Source: Falsibacillus albus (GTDB lineage Bacteria > Bacillota > Bacilli > Bacillales > DSM-25281). Taken from it: DNA of 64,000 bases. The translations under genes were made by a program, and so were the position numbers. The notes beneath the pieces were generated by a model. It searched no databases. It saw only the letters and a list, made by a program, of their open reading frames with translations, and had not been told where the DNA came from. This document shows, one piece after another, positions 1 through 8,263 of the stretch. The stretch is from the NCBI RefSeq assembly GCF_003668575.1, contig NZ_RCVZ01000005.1, positions 1 through 64,000 on the forward strand, given 5' to 3'. Positions within the stretch are counted from its first letter, which is position 1, and each line of letters opens with the position of its first letter.

Positions 1-24
1 TTGGAAAGTTAGTTACAACAAAAA

Positions 25-82
25 AGCTTGTAGAGAAGAAATACCTCTTTCTCTACAAGCTGAGAGAGGAAAGTCCTCTCTC
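25..82 (-). terminator. Tandem-hairpin terminator after ymfJ
   Basis: Two hairpins follow one another directly after the ymfJ stop codon. The first is a perfect 9-bp stem (62-70 with 74-82, 3-nt loop). The second pairs 25-37 with 49-61 and is followed on the minus strand by a run of six T. The second is a standard intrinsic terminator; the first may protect the mRNA end or assist termination. Confidence 0.85.
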
Positions 83-340
83 TTAGCGGGTGCCGTTATT
101 ATGAACCAACTTAACCATCATGCTGGCAATCGCATGCTGTTCTTCCGGGGAAGCAACTGACCAAAGGTCGGCCAACACTTTCTCTTGATCATTTTTAGCT
201 TCTACTTCATTTGCCAAATAATCCCCGATTTGATAGGCCAAATCTGTCACAGCCTCATTATTCATACCTTTGCCTTCAGCTTGATTTAAGCGGTCACCCA
301 AGAAGCTCTTCCAATCTTCCCAATTATTTAAAACAGACAT
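83..340 (-). CDS. ymfJ: YmfJ, DUF3243-type small protein
   Basis: This encodes an 85-residue soluble acidic protein of unknown function, recognised by length, sequence style (starts MSVLNNWEDWKSFLGDRL) and position after ymfI, as in Bacillus subtilis. The start at 340 is chosen because a strong GGAGG lies 8 bases upstream; an in-frame codon nine residues earlier would sit upstream of that ribosome binding site. There is no signal peptide or membrane segment. It is followed at once by a double terminator, so it ends its transcription unit. The family has no established biochemical role that I know of. Confidence 0.85.
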   Translation of the reverse strand: MSVLNNWEDWKSFLGDRLNQAEGKGMNNEAVTDLAYQIGDYLANEVEAKNDQEKVLADLWSVASPEEQHAIASMMVKLVHNNGTR

Positions 341-435
341 GATTGAACCTCCTTTATTTAAGTTCAATGATTATTTTGCTACCGGAGATTCAAAATATGC
401 ATTCAAACGTAATTTTTTCAAGTCTTTTCATAACG

Positions 436-525
436 CTCTTTTCGTATAGTTTGCTGCTATTCATTAAAGGTTGTGTAAGGTTGAATTCCGCTTCAGGATG
501 CTCGCTTTCCGAGGGGCCTCACACG
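436..525 (+). repeat. Dispersed intergenic repeat, copy 1
   Basis: This is a member of the dispersed family found eight times in the window. The copy has the upstream part (a segment like TTTTCGTATAGTTTGCTGCT, about 439-458) and the core at 477-514 (TTGAATTCCGCTTCAGGATG, CTCGCTTTCCGAGG). GC-rich, partly palindromic sequence continues to about 650, so most of the 368-649 gap is repeat material. No gene is seen in the gap. Confidence 0.7.
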
Positions 526-649
526 AAGTGGGGTTTTTCGCTGTTGGCACACGACGTGTCGAACTTAATCGAACATCCGCCTAATATCTCCTCGCTTCGC
601 AGCGGAGTCTCGCAACTACCTCTCAATCAAAATCAAATGAACAGCTTTT

Positions 650-1372
650 TTAAGTGTGCCATCCGCCATTTACAGCCATAACTTGCCCCGTCATATAAGA
701 GGATTTTGGAGAGATCAGAAATAATACTGCCTCTGCGATTTCGTCAGGTCTTGCGATCCGGCCCATTGGAATATCGTCCTCAATCTCCTTAAGCTCCTCA
801 TCTGTATATCCGCTCATCATCCTCGTTTCAACCGCCCCTGGAGCAACGGCATTGATACGGACTCCGCTTCTGGCGACTTCTTTACTAAGGGCTTTAACGA
901 AGGCAATTTGAGCTCCTTTCACTGTTGAATATAATACTTCGCATGCAGCTCCGGTCTGTCCCCAGATGGAACTGATGAGGACTATGGATGAATGATCTTT
1001 TCTCATTAATTTAGGCAGACATTGCTGAATGAGGATCATCGGGCTTTCTACATGCAATGTCATCATGTCTTTCATATCGCTTGTAGCTGTATCGACGAAT
1101 AAACCATAATGGGATGTGCCGCATGTATAAACAATGGCATCCAGCTCGAATAGCTGATCGGTGATTTGCTTGATCCCGCCTGGTGTATTCAAATCAGCTT
1201 TAATCGGGATAAGCTCCAGGTCAAGCGGTGAGAGCTCTTCCATTAATGTTTTACATGCTTCTTCATTTTGATGGTAATGCAAATAAAGATTCCAGCCTTC
1301 CTTAGCAAGTGACTTTGCTGCCGCTCTCCCAATTCCTCCACTTGCACCTGTAATCAACGCGAATTTTTTCAA
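650..1372 (-). CDS. ymfI: YmfI, short-chain dehydrogenase/reductase
   Basis: This encodes a 240-residue NAD(P)-binding SDR oxidoreductase of the FabG-like group. Near the N-terminus is the Rossmann glycine motif TGASGGIG; further on are the catalytic SSIWG serine region and a YSTVKGA Tyr-x-x-x-Lys motif, and the C-terminus has the SSYMTGQVMAVNGGW ending typical of FabG-type SDRs. The substrate is unknown. I choose a TTG start at 1372 because AGAAAGGA lies 9 bases upstream; an in-frame GTG at 1393 would be only about 11 bases from the predicted transcription start. It has its own promoter and precedes ymfJ. Confidence 0.88.
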   Translation of the reverse strand: MKKFALITGASGGIGRAAAKSLAKEGWNLYLHYHQNEEACKTLMEELSPLDLELIPIKADLNTPGGIKQITDQLFELDAIVYTCGTSHYGLFVDTATSDMKDMMTLHVESPMILIQQCLPKLMRKDHSSIVLISSIWGQTGAACEVLYSTVKGAQIAFVKALSKEVARSGVRINAVAPGAVETRMMSGYTDEELKEIEDDIPMGRIARPDEIAEAVLFLISPKSSYMTGQVMAVNGGWHT

Positions 1373-1410
1373 GAGTGAATGTCCTTTCTGCACTGCTTTA
1401 ATTACTTAAT

Positions 1411-1419
1411 ATTATATCA
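1411..1419 (-). promoter_or_regulatory. Extended -10 promoter for ymfI
   Basis: On the minus strand the sequence reads TGATATAAT, a perfect TATAAT with the TG extension. No good -35 is visible because the region is occupied by the ymfH terminator. Transcription would start near 1404, leaving a 30-nt leader before the TTG start of ymfI. Confidence 0.6.
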
Positions 1420-1432
1420 GTTCAAAGGAAAA

Positions 1433-1459
1433 AAACCGCGAATTTAGTTGTCGCGGTTT
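1433..1459 (-). terminator. Terminator after ymfH
   Basis: A 9-bp perfect stem pairs 1433-1441 with 1451-1459 and is followed on the minus strand by a T-run. It begins 11 bases after the ymfH stop codon and separates the ymfF-ymfH unit from ymfI. Confidence 0.85.
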
Positions 1460-1469
1460 CAGACAATGA

Positions 1470-2756
1470 CTATTTCGGAATGACTTGGCACACGGTTAAA
1501 CGGTCTTCCTCGATTAACCTTGCTGCTTCTCTTTTGATATCTTCAAATGTGATCTTTTCCAAAGTAGGGACAACTTCAAAGAGCTCCATTTCGTTGAATG
1601 CATAGCGGGTAAATTGATTCGCGATATATTCAGGTGAATTGATTGCCCTTAAGAATGCCCCGACTTTTTTCTTCTTAGACCGTTCGAGAGCTTCTTCTGA
1701 TAAACTTTCCCCGTTCTTTGCAGCAAGCAGGATTTGTTGGATGCGATCGGCAAGCTGATCCGGCTTTTCGGTATCCCCTCCGATCATGGCGAATCCAAAC
1801 CCGGATTCTTGCGTGTAATCATAGTAAAAGGATTCATCAATCAACCCTTCGTTGTATAAATCAAAATAATTCTGAGAGCTTTTACCAAATAGCATATCGA
1901 ACATGACATTGATCGTTAACTCATTTTTAAGCATTTCTTGTCCGGATTGATTGACGTCCAATGCCTTGATGCCCACAAGGCATTTGGATGATTGGACATT
2001 CATTTTCAACACTTGCTTCTTTTCTGCCACATTTGTCGGTTCTTCCTCAAACTTCCGCTTGATTTCTGTTTGTTCTTTAAAATCTTTTTTGTTTTGATTA
2101 TTGCGGATAAGCGACATTGTTTCTTCAGCGTCTACCGGACCGACTACAAACAAAAGCATATTGCTCGGGTGGTAGAATGTGTTATAGCATAAATACAGCA
2201 TATCCTTCGTTATATCAGCAATAGATTCCACCGTTCCGGCAATATCGATTTTCACTGGGTGATGGTGGTACATATTTTGAATCAAGCCAAAATACAGGCG
2301 CCAGTCAGGATTATCATCATACATCGTTATTTCTTGACCAATGATTCCCTTTTCTTTTTCGACTGTCTTCTCTGTAAAATATGGATCCTGTACAAAATCG
2401 ATGAGGGTGATTAAATTTTTTTCCACATCGGAAGTGCTTGAAAAAAGGTAGGCCGTCCTAGTGAATGAAGTGAATGCATTGGATGATGCGCCCTGCTTGC
2501 TGAATTGCTGGAATACATCTCCATCTTCTTTTTCAAACAATTTATGCTCTAGGAAATGTGCGATCCCGTCAGGTACTTTTTCAAAATCAGTTTGGTCAAG
2601 GGGAACAAAATGATTGTCAATGGACCCATATTTTGTCGTAAATGTACAGAACGTCTTGTTAAACCCCTTCTTTGGCAAAATATAGACATCCAAACCATTT
2701 TCCATCTTTTCGAAATATAGCGATTCTTGCAGTTGATCGAAATCAATTTTCTTCAT
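1470..2756 (-). CDS. ymfH: YmfH, M16 family zinc peptidase (active half)
   Basis: This 428-residue protein belongs to the M16 (pitrilysin/MPP) peptidases. The inverted zinc motif HFLEH is intact at residues 67-71, giving the two histidine ligands and the catalytic glutamate. The second half has LYNEGLIDESFYYDYT where the Arg/Tyr substrate-binding motif would be, so that motif appears absent. Its partner YmfF shows the opposite pattern. The ATG start overlaps the ymfF stop as ATGA, which implies translational coupling. No signal peptide is seen. The natural substrate is not established. Confidence 0.9.
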   Translation of the reverse strand: MKKIDFDQLQESLYFEKMENGLDVYILPKKGFNKTFCTFTTKYGSIDNHFVPLDQTDFEKVPDGIAHFLEHKLFEKEDGDVFQQFSKQGASSNAFTSFTRTAYLFSSTSDVEKNLITLIDFVQDPYFTEKTVEKEKGIIGQEITMYDDNPDWRLYFGLIQNMYHHHPVKIDIAGTVESIADITKDMLYLCYNTFYHPSNMLLFVVGPVDAEETMSLIRNNQNKKDFKEQTEIKRKFEEEPTNVAEKKQVLKMNVQSSKCLVGIKALDVNQSGQEMLKNELTINVMFDMLFGKSSQNYFDLYNEGLIDESFYYDYTQESGFGFAMIGGDTEKPDQLADRIQQILLAAKNGESLSEEALERSKKKKVGAFLRAINSPEYIANQFTRYAFNEMELFEVVPTLEKITFEDIKREAARLIEEDRLTVCQVIPK

Positions 2757-4036
2757 GATTGATTCCCCTCCGTTCCTGTAAGAAAGTAAATCGTATCAAG
2801 CTTAATTTTATCGGCTGCAGCGACGATTTGATCCTTTGTGGTTTCTTTCACACTTTGCAGCCACTCTTCGATCGTGATATTTTGTTTTGAAACGACGTTA
2901 TGATAAAGGACCTCAACCATCCCTCGTGCAGTATCAATGGTTTCAAGGAGCTGATTTCGAATGACCGCTTTTGTCTGCTCGATTTCCTGTTCTGTAAAAT
3001 CTCCTTTTTTCATTGCATCCATCTGTTCATGGATGATTTTTACCGCTTGATCATAATTGTTATTATCAATCCCGGACATGACCATCAAAAGCCCTTTGTG
3101 GCTCTCCACTATACTGGCAGCATAATAGGCAAGACTGGCTTTTTCACGGACATTGATAAAAAGTTTGGAGTGTGAAAAACCGCCAAAAATGCCATTGAAG
3201 ACCGTCAACGGAAAATAATCTTCTTCCCCGAAAGTTATGTTTGTACGGTAGCCGATATTCAGTTTCCCTTGCTTTACATCTTGATTTTCTTTTATTTCCT
3301 TAGGTTCACTATCCGATTTGCCTCTTGAAACTTCAACCGTTTGAGGCGTCCTCGGATTAAAGGAAAATAGTTCATTACAAAGCGTTTCCACCTCTGGTTC
3401 TTCCACATCACCGATTATATAAAAATCCAATTCGTCTTCTGCGATAGACCGCTGATAATATTGATAAAGAGAATCAGCCGTGATTTCATCGACTTTCTCC
3501 TTCGTTCCATTGGCATGAAGCGAAAAAGGTTCTCCTTCGCACATTTCCTCTACCAGCCGCGCATTGGAATACCTCATCTTATCGTCATATACGGACTGTA
3601 TGCGCTGTCTCAAAGTCCGTTTTTCCTTCTCGACCGTTTCATGATGAAACGTATTATCTTCGACATTCGGATTGGATATGACTGATGCTAAAAATTCCAT
3701 GCCCTTTCTTAATAAAGGAGTTTGGTCCTTCAAAAACTTTTCATTGGCAATCTCCAAGGTGAAACTGATGATATGGTACTCACCTTTCTTGGCAAGATCC
3801 ACATAGAAGCTGGCGCCATACAGCTCATCCAGATAGGAACGCAGCTCTGTGGTCGTCGAGTAGTCCTTTGTGCTGCTCTGCATGACCTGGGGAAGCAGAG
3901 CCCTGAGTGTCACATCTTCTTCTGTCAGAGGTGCCTTCATCTTCCAGACAAATGTATTCGTCTTATATTTTTCAGTTTTGATTACATGGAGATGATAGCC
4001 ATTTTTATCTTTAATCGATTCATTTACCTTTGCCAT
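2753..4036 (-). CDS. ymfF: YmfF, M16 family peptidase-like protein (zinc-less half)
   Basis: This 427-residue M16-like protein is the upstream partner of YmfH. Its N-terminal domain has no HxxEH zinc motif; the corresponding stretch reads STTTELRSYLDELYGASF. The second domain keeps an Arg/Tyr pair in NVREKASLAYYAAS, the motif that in M16B enzymes helps bind substrate. The simplest reading is one subunit of a heterodimer in which YmfH carries the zinc site. The start at 4036 follows AAGGAGG with good spacing; an in-frame codon nine residues earlier lies upstream of that site. Confidence 0.88.
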   Translation of the reverse strand: MAKVNESIKDKNGYHLHVIKTEKYKTNTFVWKMKAPLTEEDVTLRALLPQVMQSSTKDYSTTTELRSYLDELYGASFYVDLAKKGEYHIISFTLEIANEKFLKDQTPLLRKGMEFLASVISNPNVEDNTFHHETVEKEKRTLRQRIQSVYDDKMRYSNARLVEEMCEGEPFSLHANGTKEKVDEITADSLYQYYQRSIAEDELDFYIIGDVEEPEVETLCNELFSFNPRTPQTVEVSRGKSDSEPKEIKENQDVKQGKLNIGYRTNITFGEEDYFPLTVFNGIFGGFSHSKLFINVREKASLAYYAASIVESHKGLLMVMSGIDNNNYDQAVKIIHEQMDAMKKGDFTEQEIEQTKAVIRNQLLETIDTARGMVEVLYHNVVSKQNITIEEWLQSVKETTKDQIVAAADKIKLDTIYFLTGTEGNQS

Positions 4037-4236
4037 TCGTACTCCTCCTTTTATCAATTTCACGCTTCAGAACATATTTTTCAGCATCAATTAGTTTGTT
4101 GTAAATTTATCCTTACTATACATGTTTACGAAGCCAACTATCAAGTTTTACCCATTCAGGGAAATTAATGAAGAAAATCAGTGATATAATTACTTTTTTC
4201 ATTCATATAGTTTTATATTTCTCAAGTTTTTGTAAA

Positions 4237-4320
4237 GTTGATTTCCGCTGCAGGATGCTTGCTTTTAGAGAGGCGGGCGGTGAGCCCTCCGGAGTCTCGC
4301 ACCTTCCGCTCAAATCAACA
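4237..4320 (+). repeat. Dispersed intergenic repeat, copy 2
   Basis: The core reads GTTGATTTCCGCTGCAGGAT, then GCTTGCTTTTAGAG, then a GC-rich palindromic part and CTCGCACCTTCCGCTCAAAT. It is the clearest copy and closely matches copy 7 near polC, including the tail. The rest of the 4037-4437 gap is AT-rich sequence and the nupQ terminator; no gene is seen. Confidence 0.8.
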
Positions 4321-4350
4321 TCAAATTATGGCTACTTTATAAGAAAGATA

Positions 4351-4397
4351 AAAAAAAGACTGTAAACAAATCCATTCATTGAATTTGTTTACAGTCT
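4351..4397 (-). terminator. Terminator of the nup operon
   Basis: A perfect 15-bp stem pairs 4357-4371 with 4383-4397 (11-nt loop) and is followed on the minus strand by seven T. It lies about 40 bases after the nupQ stop codon. Confidence 0.93.
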
Positions 4398-4437
4398 GAA
4401 GAAATTAGCACGCTATTGTTTTATCATTTCTCACAAA

Positions 4438-5397
4438 TCATCTTTTCCCTTTCACATATGGATGGCCCAATGCTTTCGGTGCATCTGCCCTTCCGATGAA
4501 TCCAGCAAGTGCAAGTATGGTGAGTACATATGGTGCAATCAATAAATATACACTTGGAATGCTGTCAAGGTACGGCAAGCTCTTCCCCACGATGCTCAAA
4601 CTTTGAGCAAAGCCGAAGAACAATGCAGCTCCCATCGCACCTAGCGGATTCCACTTGCCGAAGATCAAAGCAGCTAATGCCATGTAGCCCTGTCCGTTGA
4701 TGGTACCGTGGCCGAAGTTAGAAGAAATGGATTCAGCAAAGATTCCTCCGCCAATTCCTGCCAATGCACCGGATATCATGACACCGATATATCGCATTTT
4801 CGTTACATTGATACCCATTGTATCTGCAGCCATCGGATGTTCACCGACAGAACGCAGCCTTAATCCGAAAGGTGTTTTGAAAATAATGTACCAAACGACT
4901 ATTGCAGCGATGATCGCTACATAAGACGTATAATACGTATTGGCAAAGAAAATCCTTCCAATCAATGGGATATGCGACAATATCGGTATATCCACTTTAT
5001 TGAAAGCCTGGGACACCATATCGGTTTCCCCTTTGCCGTAAATAAGTTTGACGAGAAACAATGTCAAGCCTACCGCCAACAGGTTGATTGCCACACCTGA
5101 AACGACTTGGTCTGCCCGGAATGTGATCGATGCGACCGCATGCAGCAAAGAAAACAAACAAGCAGCAACCATAGCTGCCAATAGGGCGTACCATTTCGTG
5201 GCATCTCCAAAAGTATCGGCAAAGCTTAAATTAAAAACGATTGATGTAAACGCTCCGATGACCATCAAGCCTTCCAACCCGATGTTGACGACACCTGAAC
5301 GCTCAGAAAACGCACCGCCCAAGGCAGTGAAAATAAGTGGTGCTGCAAATAATAGGGCAGATGGGACGATGATCGATAAGACTTGAATTATGTCCAC
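4438..5397 (-). CDS. nupQ: NupQ-like nucleoside ABC transporter permease
   Basis: This 319-residue polytopic membrane protein is a permease of the BmpA/YufQ-type ABC importer family (related to the branched-chain amino acid/ribose group). Conserved family stretches include GGAFSERSGVVNIGLEG near residues 27-43 and SVGEHPMAADTMGIN. It should pair with NupP as a heterodimeric channel driven by NupO. The start is GTG at 5397, seven bases after AGGAGG, and it directly follows the nupP stop. In Bacillus subtilis NupNOPQ imports guanosine and related nucleosides; the same substrate here is inferred. Confidence 0.88.
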   Translation of the reverse strand: MDIIQVLSIIVPSALLFAAPLIFTALGGAFSERSGVVNIGLEGLMVIGAFTSIVFNLSFADTFGDATKWYALLAAMVAACLFSLLHAVASITFRADQVVSGVAINLLAVGLTLFLVKLIYGKGETDMVSQAFNKVDIPILSHIPLIGRIFFANTYYTSYVAIIAAIVVWYIIFKTPFGLRLRSVGEHPMAADTMGINVTKMRYIGVMISGALAGIGGGIFAESISSNFGHGTINGQGYMALAALIFGKWNPLGAMGAALFFGFAQSLSIVGKSLPYLDSIPSVYLLIAPYVLTILALAGFIGRADAPKALGHPYVKGKR

Positions 5398-6447
5398 TTA
5401 TTTCCCCTCCTTTTTGCTCATTTTTAATAGGAAAACGCGAATCAGATAGCTGGAAGCAACAAAGAAAATGATCAAAGCGATGATGATATCGACCAATTCA
5501 TTTGGAACTCCGGATTCCATTGGCATATTTAACGCCCCTACTTTCAGAGCACCAAATAGGATTGCTACAAAAACGACACCGATTGCAGTGTTGCCTCCAA
5601 GAAGAGCAACAGCAATCCCATCAAATCCTATTCCTGTAAATGCTGAGTTGATGGACGCATAACCGAATGTCCCTAATCCTTCCATCGCACCAGCCAGTCC
5701 AGCGAACGCACCAGAAATAACCATCGAAAGGACAATATTTCTATCTACATTCATACCTGCATACTCAGAGGCATGCTGATTGAATCCGACAGATCTCAAT
5801 TCATAGCCTTTCGTTGTTTTCTCAAGCAGGAACCACATTATGAAAACACAGATGATTGCTACCAGGAATCCCCAGTGAAGTCGAGAATAATCAGTCATTT
5901 GCTGCATCTTGTCACTGAATGCCAATGATGCTGATGCGTGAATGGAATCTGTCTTATCGCTCTTGTCAGATAAAACTGTGCGAATGATGTAATTGGAAAC
6001 ATGCAATGCCACATAGTTCATCATGATTGTCACGATAACCTCATGAACTTTTAATTTTGCTTTTAAAATACCTGGAACAAATCCCCATAATCCACCAGCA
6101 ACCGCAGCCGCCAAAATTGCCAATGGAAGGTGGATGAATTTCGGGAGATCGAATGCAAGTCCGACCCAAACCGCGGCCAGCCATCCAACGATCAATTGAC
6201 CTTCTACTCCGATGTTGAAAAGTCCTGTCCGGAAGGCAAATGCAACAGCCAGTCCAGCTAAAATATATGGGATGACCTGGCGAATGGTTTCTCCTACATA
6301 AAATATCTCACCAAATGCACCATTCCATAATGATGTATATCCTGCAATAGGGTTATAGCCGCTCACCAGCATGATGATCGATCCGGCGATAACACCCAGC
6401 AATACCGCAATCAGTGGAACGAAAACATTCATATAACGTTTAATCAT
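5398..6447 (-). CDS. nupP: NupP-like nucleoside ABC transporter permease
   Basis: This 349-residue permease has about eight or nine hydrophobic segments and the family signature RTGLFNIGVEGQLIVG in its first third, which resembles the matching NupQ segment. The start ATG at 6447 has AAGGTG nine bases upstream and overlaps the end of nupO by 8 bases. An in-frame GTG at 6459 is part of that ribosome binding site and is not used. Inner-membrane channel subunit of the importer; substrate inferred from the family. Confidence 0.87.
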   Translation of the reverse strand: MIKRYMNVFVPLIAVLLGVIAGSIIMLVSGYNPIAGYTSLWNGAFGEIFYVGETIRQVIPYILAGLAVAFAFRTGLFNIGVEGQLIVGWLAAVWVGLAFDLPKFIHLPLAILAAAVAGGLWGFVPGILKAKLKVHEVIVTIMMNYVALHVSNYIIRTVLSDKSDKTDSIHASASLAFSDKMQQMTDYSRLHWGFLVAIICVFIMWFLLEKTTKGYELRSVGFNQHASEYAGMNVDRNIVLSMVISGAFAGLAGAMEGLGTFGYASINSAFTGIGFDGIAVALLGGNTAIGVVFVAILFGALKVGALNMPMESGVPNELVDIIIALIIFFVASSYLIRVFLLKMSKKEGK

Positions 6448-7975
6448 TTGAATTGACACCTTCTTTCGAACGAGTGGATCCGGCCATTAATAAGCCCAAT
6501 TCTTGCTCAGTTGTTTCCTTCGGATTGACGATATCTATGATGCGGCCTTCATAAATGACAGCAATACGATCACTTACGTTCATGATTTCATCCAATTCAA
6601 ATGAAATAAGCAATACTGCCTTGCCTTTATCCCGTTGTTCAATCAAGCGTTTATGGATGAATTCTATTGCTCCAACATCCAATCCTCGAGTAGGCTGTGC
6701 CGCAATCAATAAATCCGGATCACGGTCTACTTCCCGTCCAATGATTGCCTTCTGCTGATTCCCCCCAGATAGTGCACGGGCAAGGGTAAATTCACTTGGC
6801 GTCCTTACATCAAACTCGGAAATCAATTGTTTTGCCTTTTGATAGATTGTCTTATAATTCAGCACCCCGGATTTGGAAAATGGAGATTGATAGTAAGTTT
6901 GGAGCACCATGTTTTCTCCAATTGGAAAATCAAGTACAAGACCATGTTTATGGCGGTCCTGGGGAATATGCCCCACTCCGGACTCTGTAATCTTTCGAGG
7001 CTTTAGATTTTGTATTTCCTTATTATTAAGCTTGATTTTACCGCTTTCCGATTTTGCAAGGCCTGTCAAAGCCTCAATTAATTCAGTCTGTCCATTTCCA
7101 TCGACTCCAGCTATACCGACAATTTCTCCAGAGCGAACGGAAAGATTCAAGTCATTGACCGAAGAGACTCCTCTGTGATCTTTAACGACAAGATTTTCAA
7201 CTTCAAGCACATTTCCTTTTGGAACAGCATCTTTCTTCTCAGTTTTAAATGTAACTTCCCTGCCGACCATCAAACTCGCCAATTCGACCGGGTTTGTATC
7301 GGACACATTCAATGTGCCTATCCCTTTCCCCTTGCGAATAACTGTTACACGGTCACATACCTCCATGATTTCTTTCAGCTTATGCGTGATTAAGATGATG
7401 GATTTACCCTCATTGATCAGCTTTTTAAGGATTTGAATCAATTCTTTTATTTCCTGTGGTGTCAAGACGGCAGTCGGTTCATCGAAAATCAGGATTTCTG
7501 CACCGCGGTAGAGTGTTTTCAAAATTTCCACACGCTGCTGCATGCCAACAGAAATTTCTGAAATCTTCGCCTGCGGATCGACAGCAAGCCCATATTTCTC
7601 CGATATTTCCCTTACTTCTTTTTCAGCCTTTTTAATATCAATTTTCCCTAGGGCTTTTGGCTCTTTACCCAGCACGATATTTTCAGTTACCGTAAATGTG
7701 TCGACAAGCATGAAATGCTGGTGAACCATGCCAATCCCCAAATCATTGGCAATGTTCGGGTTTGTTATTTTCACAGGCTTTTCTTTGACTCGAATTTCCC
7801 CTTTTTCTGGCTGGTAAAGTCCGAAAAGCACATTCATTAAAGTTGATTTTCCAGCGCCATTTTCTCCTAGCAAAGCATGGATCTCACCCTTTTTCAATTG
7901 GAGGGTGATATTATCGTTTGCAACGATCCCTGGAAATTCCTTACGAATATTGAGCATTTCAATAACGTGTTCCAC
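6440..7975 (-). CDS. nupO: NupO-like ABC transporter ATPase (two nucleotide-binding domains)
   Basis: This 511-residue protein has two ABC ATPase domains in tandem. Domain 1 has Walker A GENGAGKST near residues 37-45, signature ISVGMQQR and Walker B LIFDEP. Domain 2 has a degenerate Walker A GVDGNGQTE and the signature ALSGGNQQK, with AAQPTRGLD replacing Walker B, as usual in RbsA-like ATPases. It energises NupPQ on the cytoplasmic face. GTG at 7975 is the likely start (AAGGAG 8 bases upstream); the GTG at 7984 overlaps that site. Its leader holds a possible operator and promoter. Confidence 0.88.
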   Translation of the reverse strand: MEHVIEMLNIRKEFPGIVANDNITLQLKKGEIHALLGENGAGKSTLMNVLFGLYQPEKGEIRVKEKPVKITNPNIANDLGIGMVHQHFMLVDTFTVTENIVLGKEPKALGKIDIKKAEKEVREISEKYGLAVDPQAKISEISVGMQQRVEILKTLYRGAEILIFDEPTAVLTPQEIKELIQILKKLINEGKSIILITHKLKEIMEVCDRVTVIRKGKGIGTLNVSDTNPVELASLMVGREVTFKTEKKDAVPKGNVLEVENLVVKDHRGVSSVNDLNLSVRSGEIVGIAGVDGNGQTELIEALTGLAKSESGKIKLNNKEIQNLKPRKITESGVGHIPQDRHKHGLVLDFPIGENMVLQTYYQSPFSKSGVLNYKTIYQKAKQLISEFDVRTPSEFTLARALSGGNQQKAIIGREVDRDPDLLIAAQPTRGLDVGAIEFIHKRLIEQRDKGKAVLLISFELDEIMNVSDRIAVIYEGRIIDIVNPKETTEQELGLLMAGSTRSKEGVNSND

Positions 7976-8011
7976 CCTTTTCACTCCTTATATCCCATAT
8001 TCAAGTAGTAT

Positions 8012-8085
8012 GAGGTCAGACTTCTTAGAAAAAATAGGAAAATAGATTGCGTTTCCTATTATAAAATCCTAAATAGAAATAGGAA
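8012..8085 (-). promoter_or_regulatory. Candidate nupO promoter flanked by inverted repeat, with operator-like site
   Basis: A TATAAT lies at 8058-8063 on the minus strand with no good -35. Inverted arms TTCCTATT (8053-8060 and 8078-8085) overlap it. At 8012-8021 is GAGGTCAGAC, an exact 10-base match to a site at 10467-10476 and close to the palindrome before nupR. This would let nupOPQ respond to the same regulator. The rest of the 7976-8263 gap shows only the nupN terminator. Confidence 0.4.
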
Positions 8086-8204
8086 TCGATCTAATTTTCA
8101 AATCTCTATTTAGCATTTTACTATGGCTGCTATGACAGTTGACCAAACAACTCTCCAAACATTCCGGACTCTATTCAGTCTTTTGTAGATGATCTGTTTA
8201 TTAA

Positions 8205-8243
8205 AAAAGGAACAATTACGGGTATAGGAAGTGCTATACCCGT
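8205..8243 (-). terminator. Partial terminator between nupN and nupO
   Basis: A perfect 10-bp stem pairs 8218-8227 with 8234-8243, followed on the minus strand by TTGTTCCTTTTTT. It sits 20 bases after nupN. Such a terminator would keep the binding lipoprotein in excess over the other transporter subunits, a common arrangement in ABC importers (inference). Confidence 0.75.
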
Positions 8244-8263
8244 TTATTCCTCAGAATCAGAGC

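Noticed and set aside
3722-4168. 148-codon plus-strand open frame opposite ymfF
   Set aside because: Antisense to the conserved YmfF N-terminus; composition is typical of a shadow frame.
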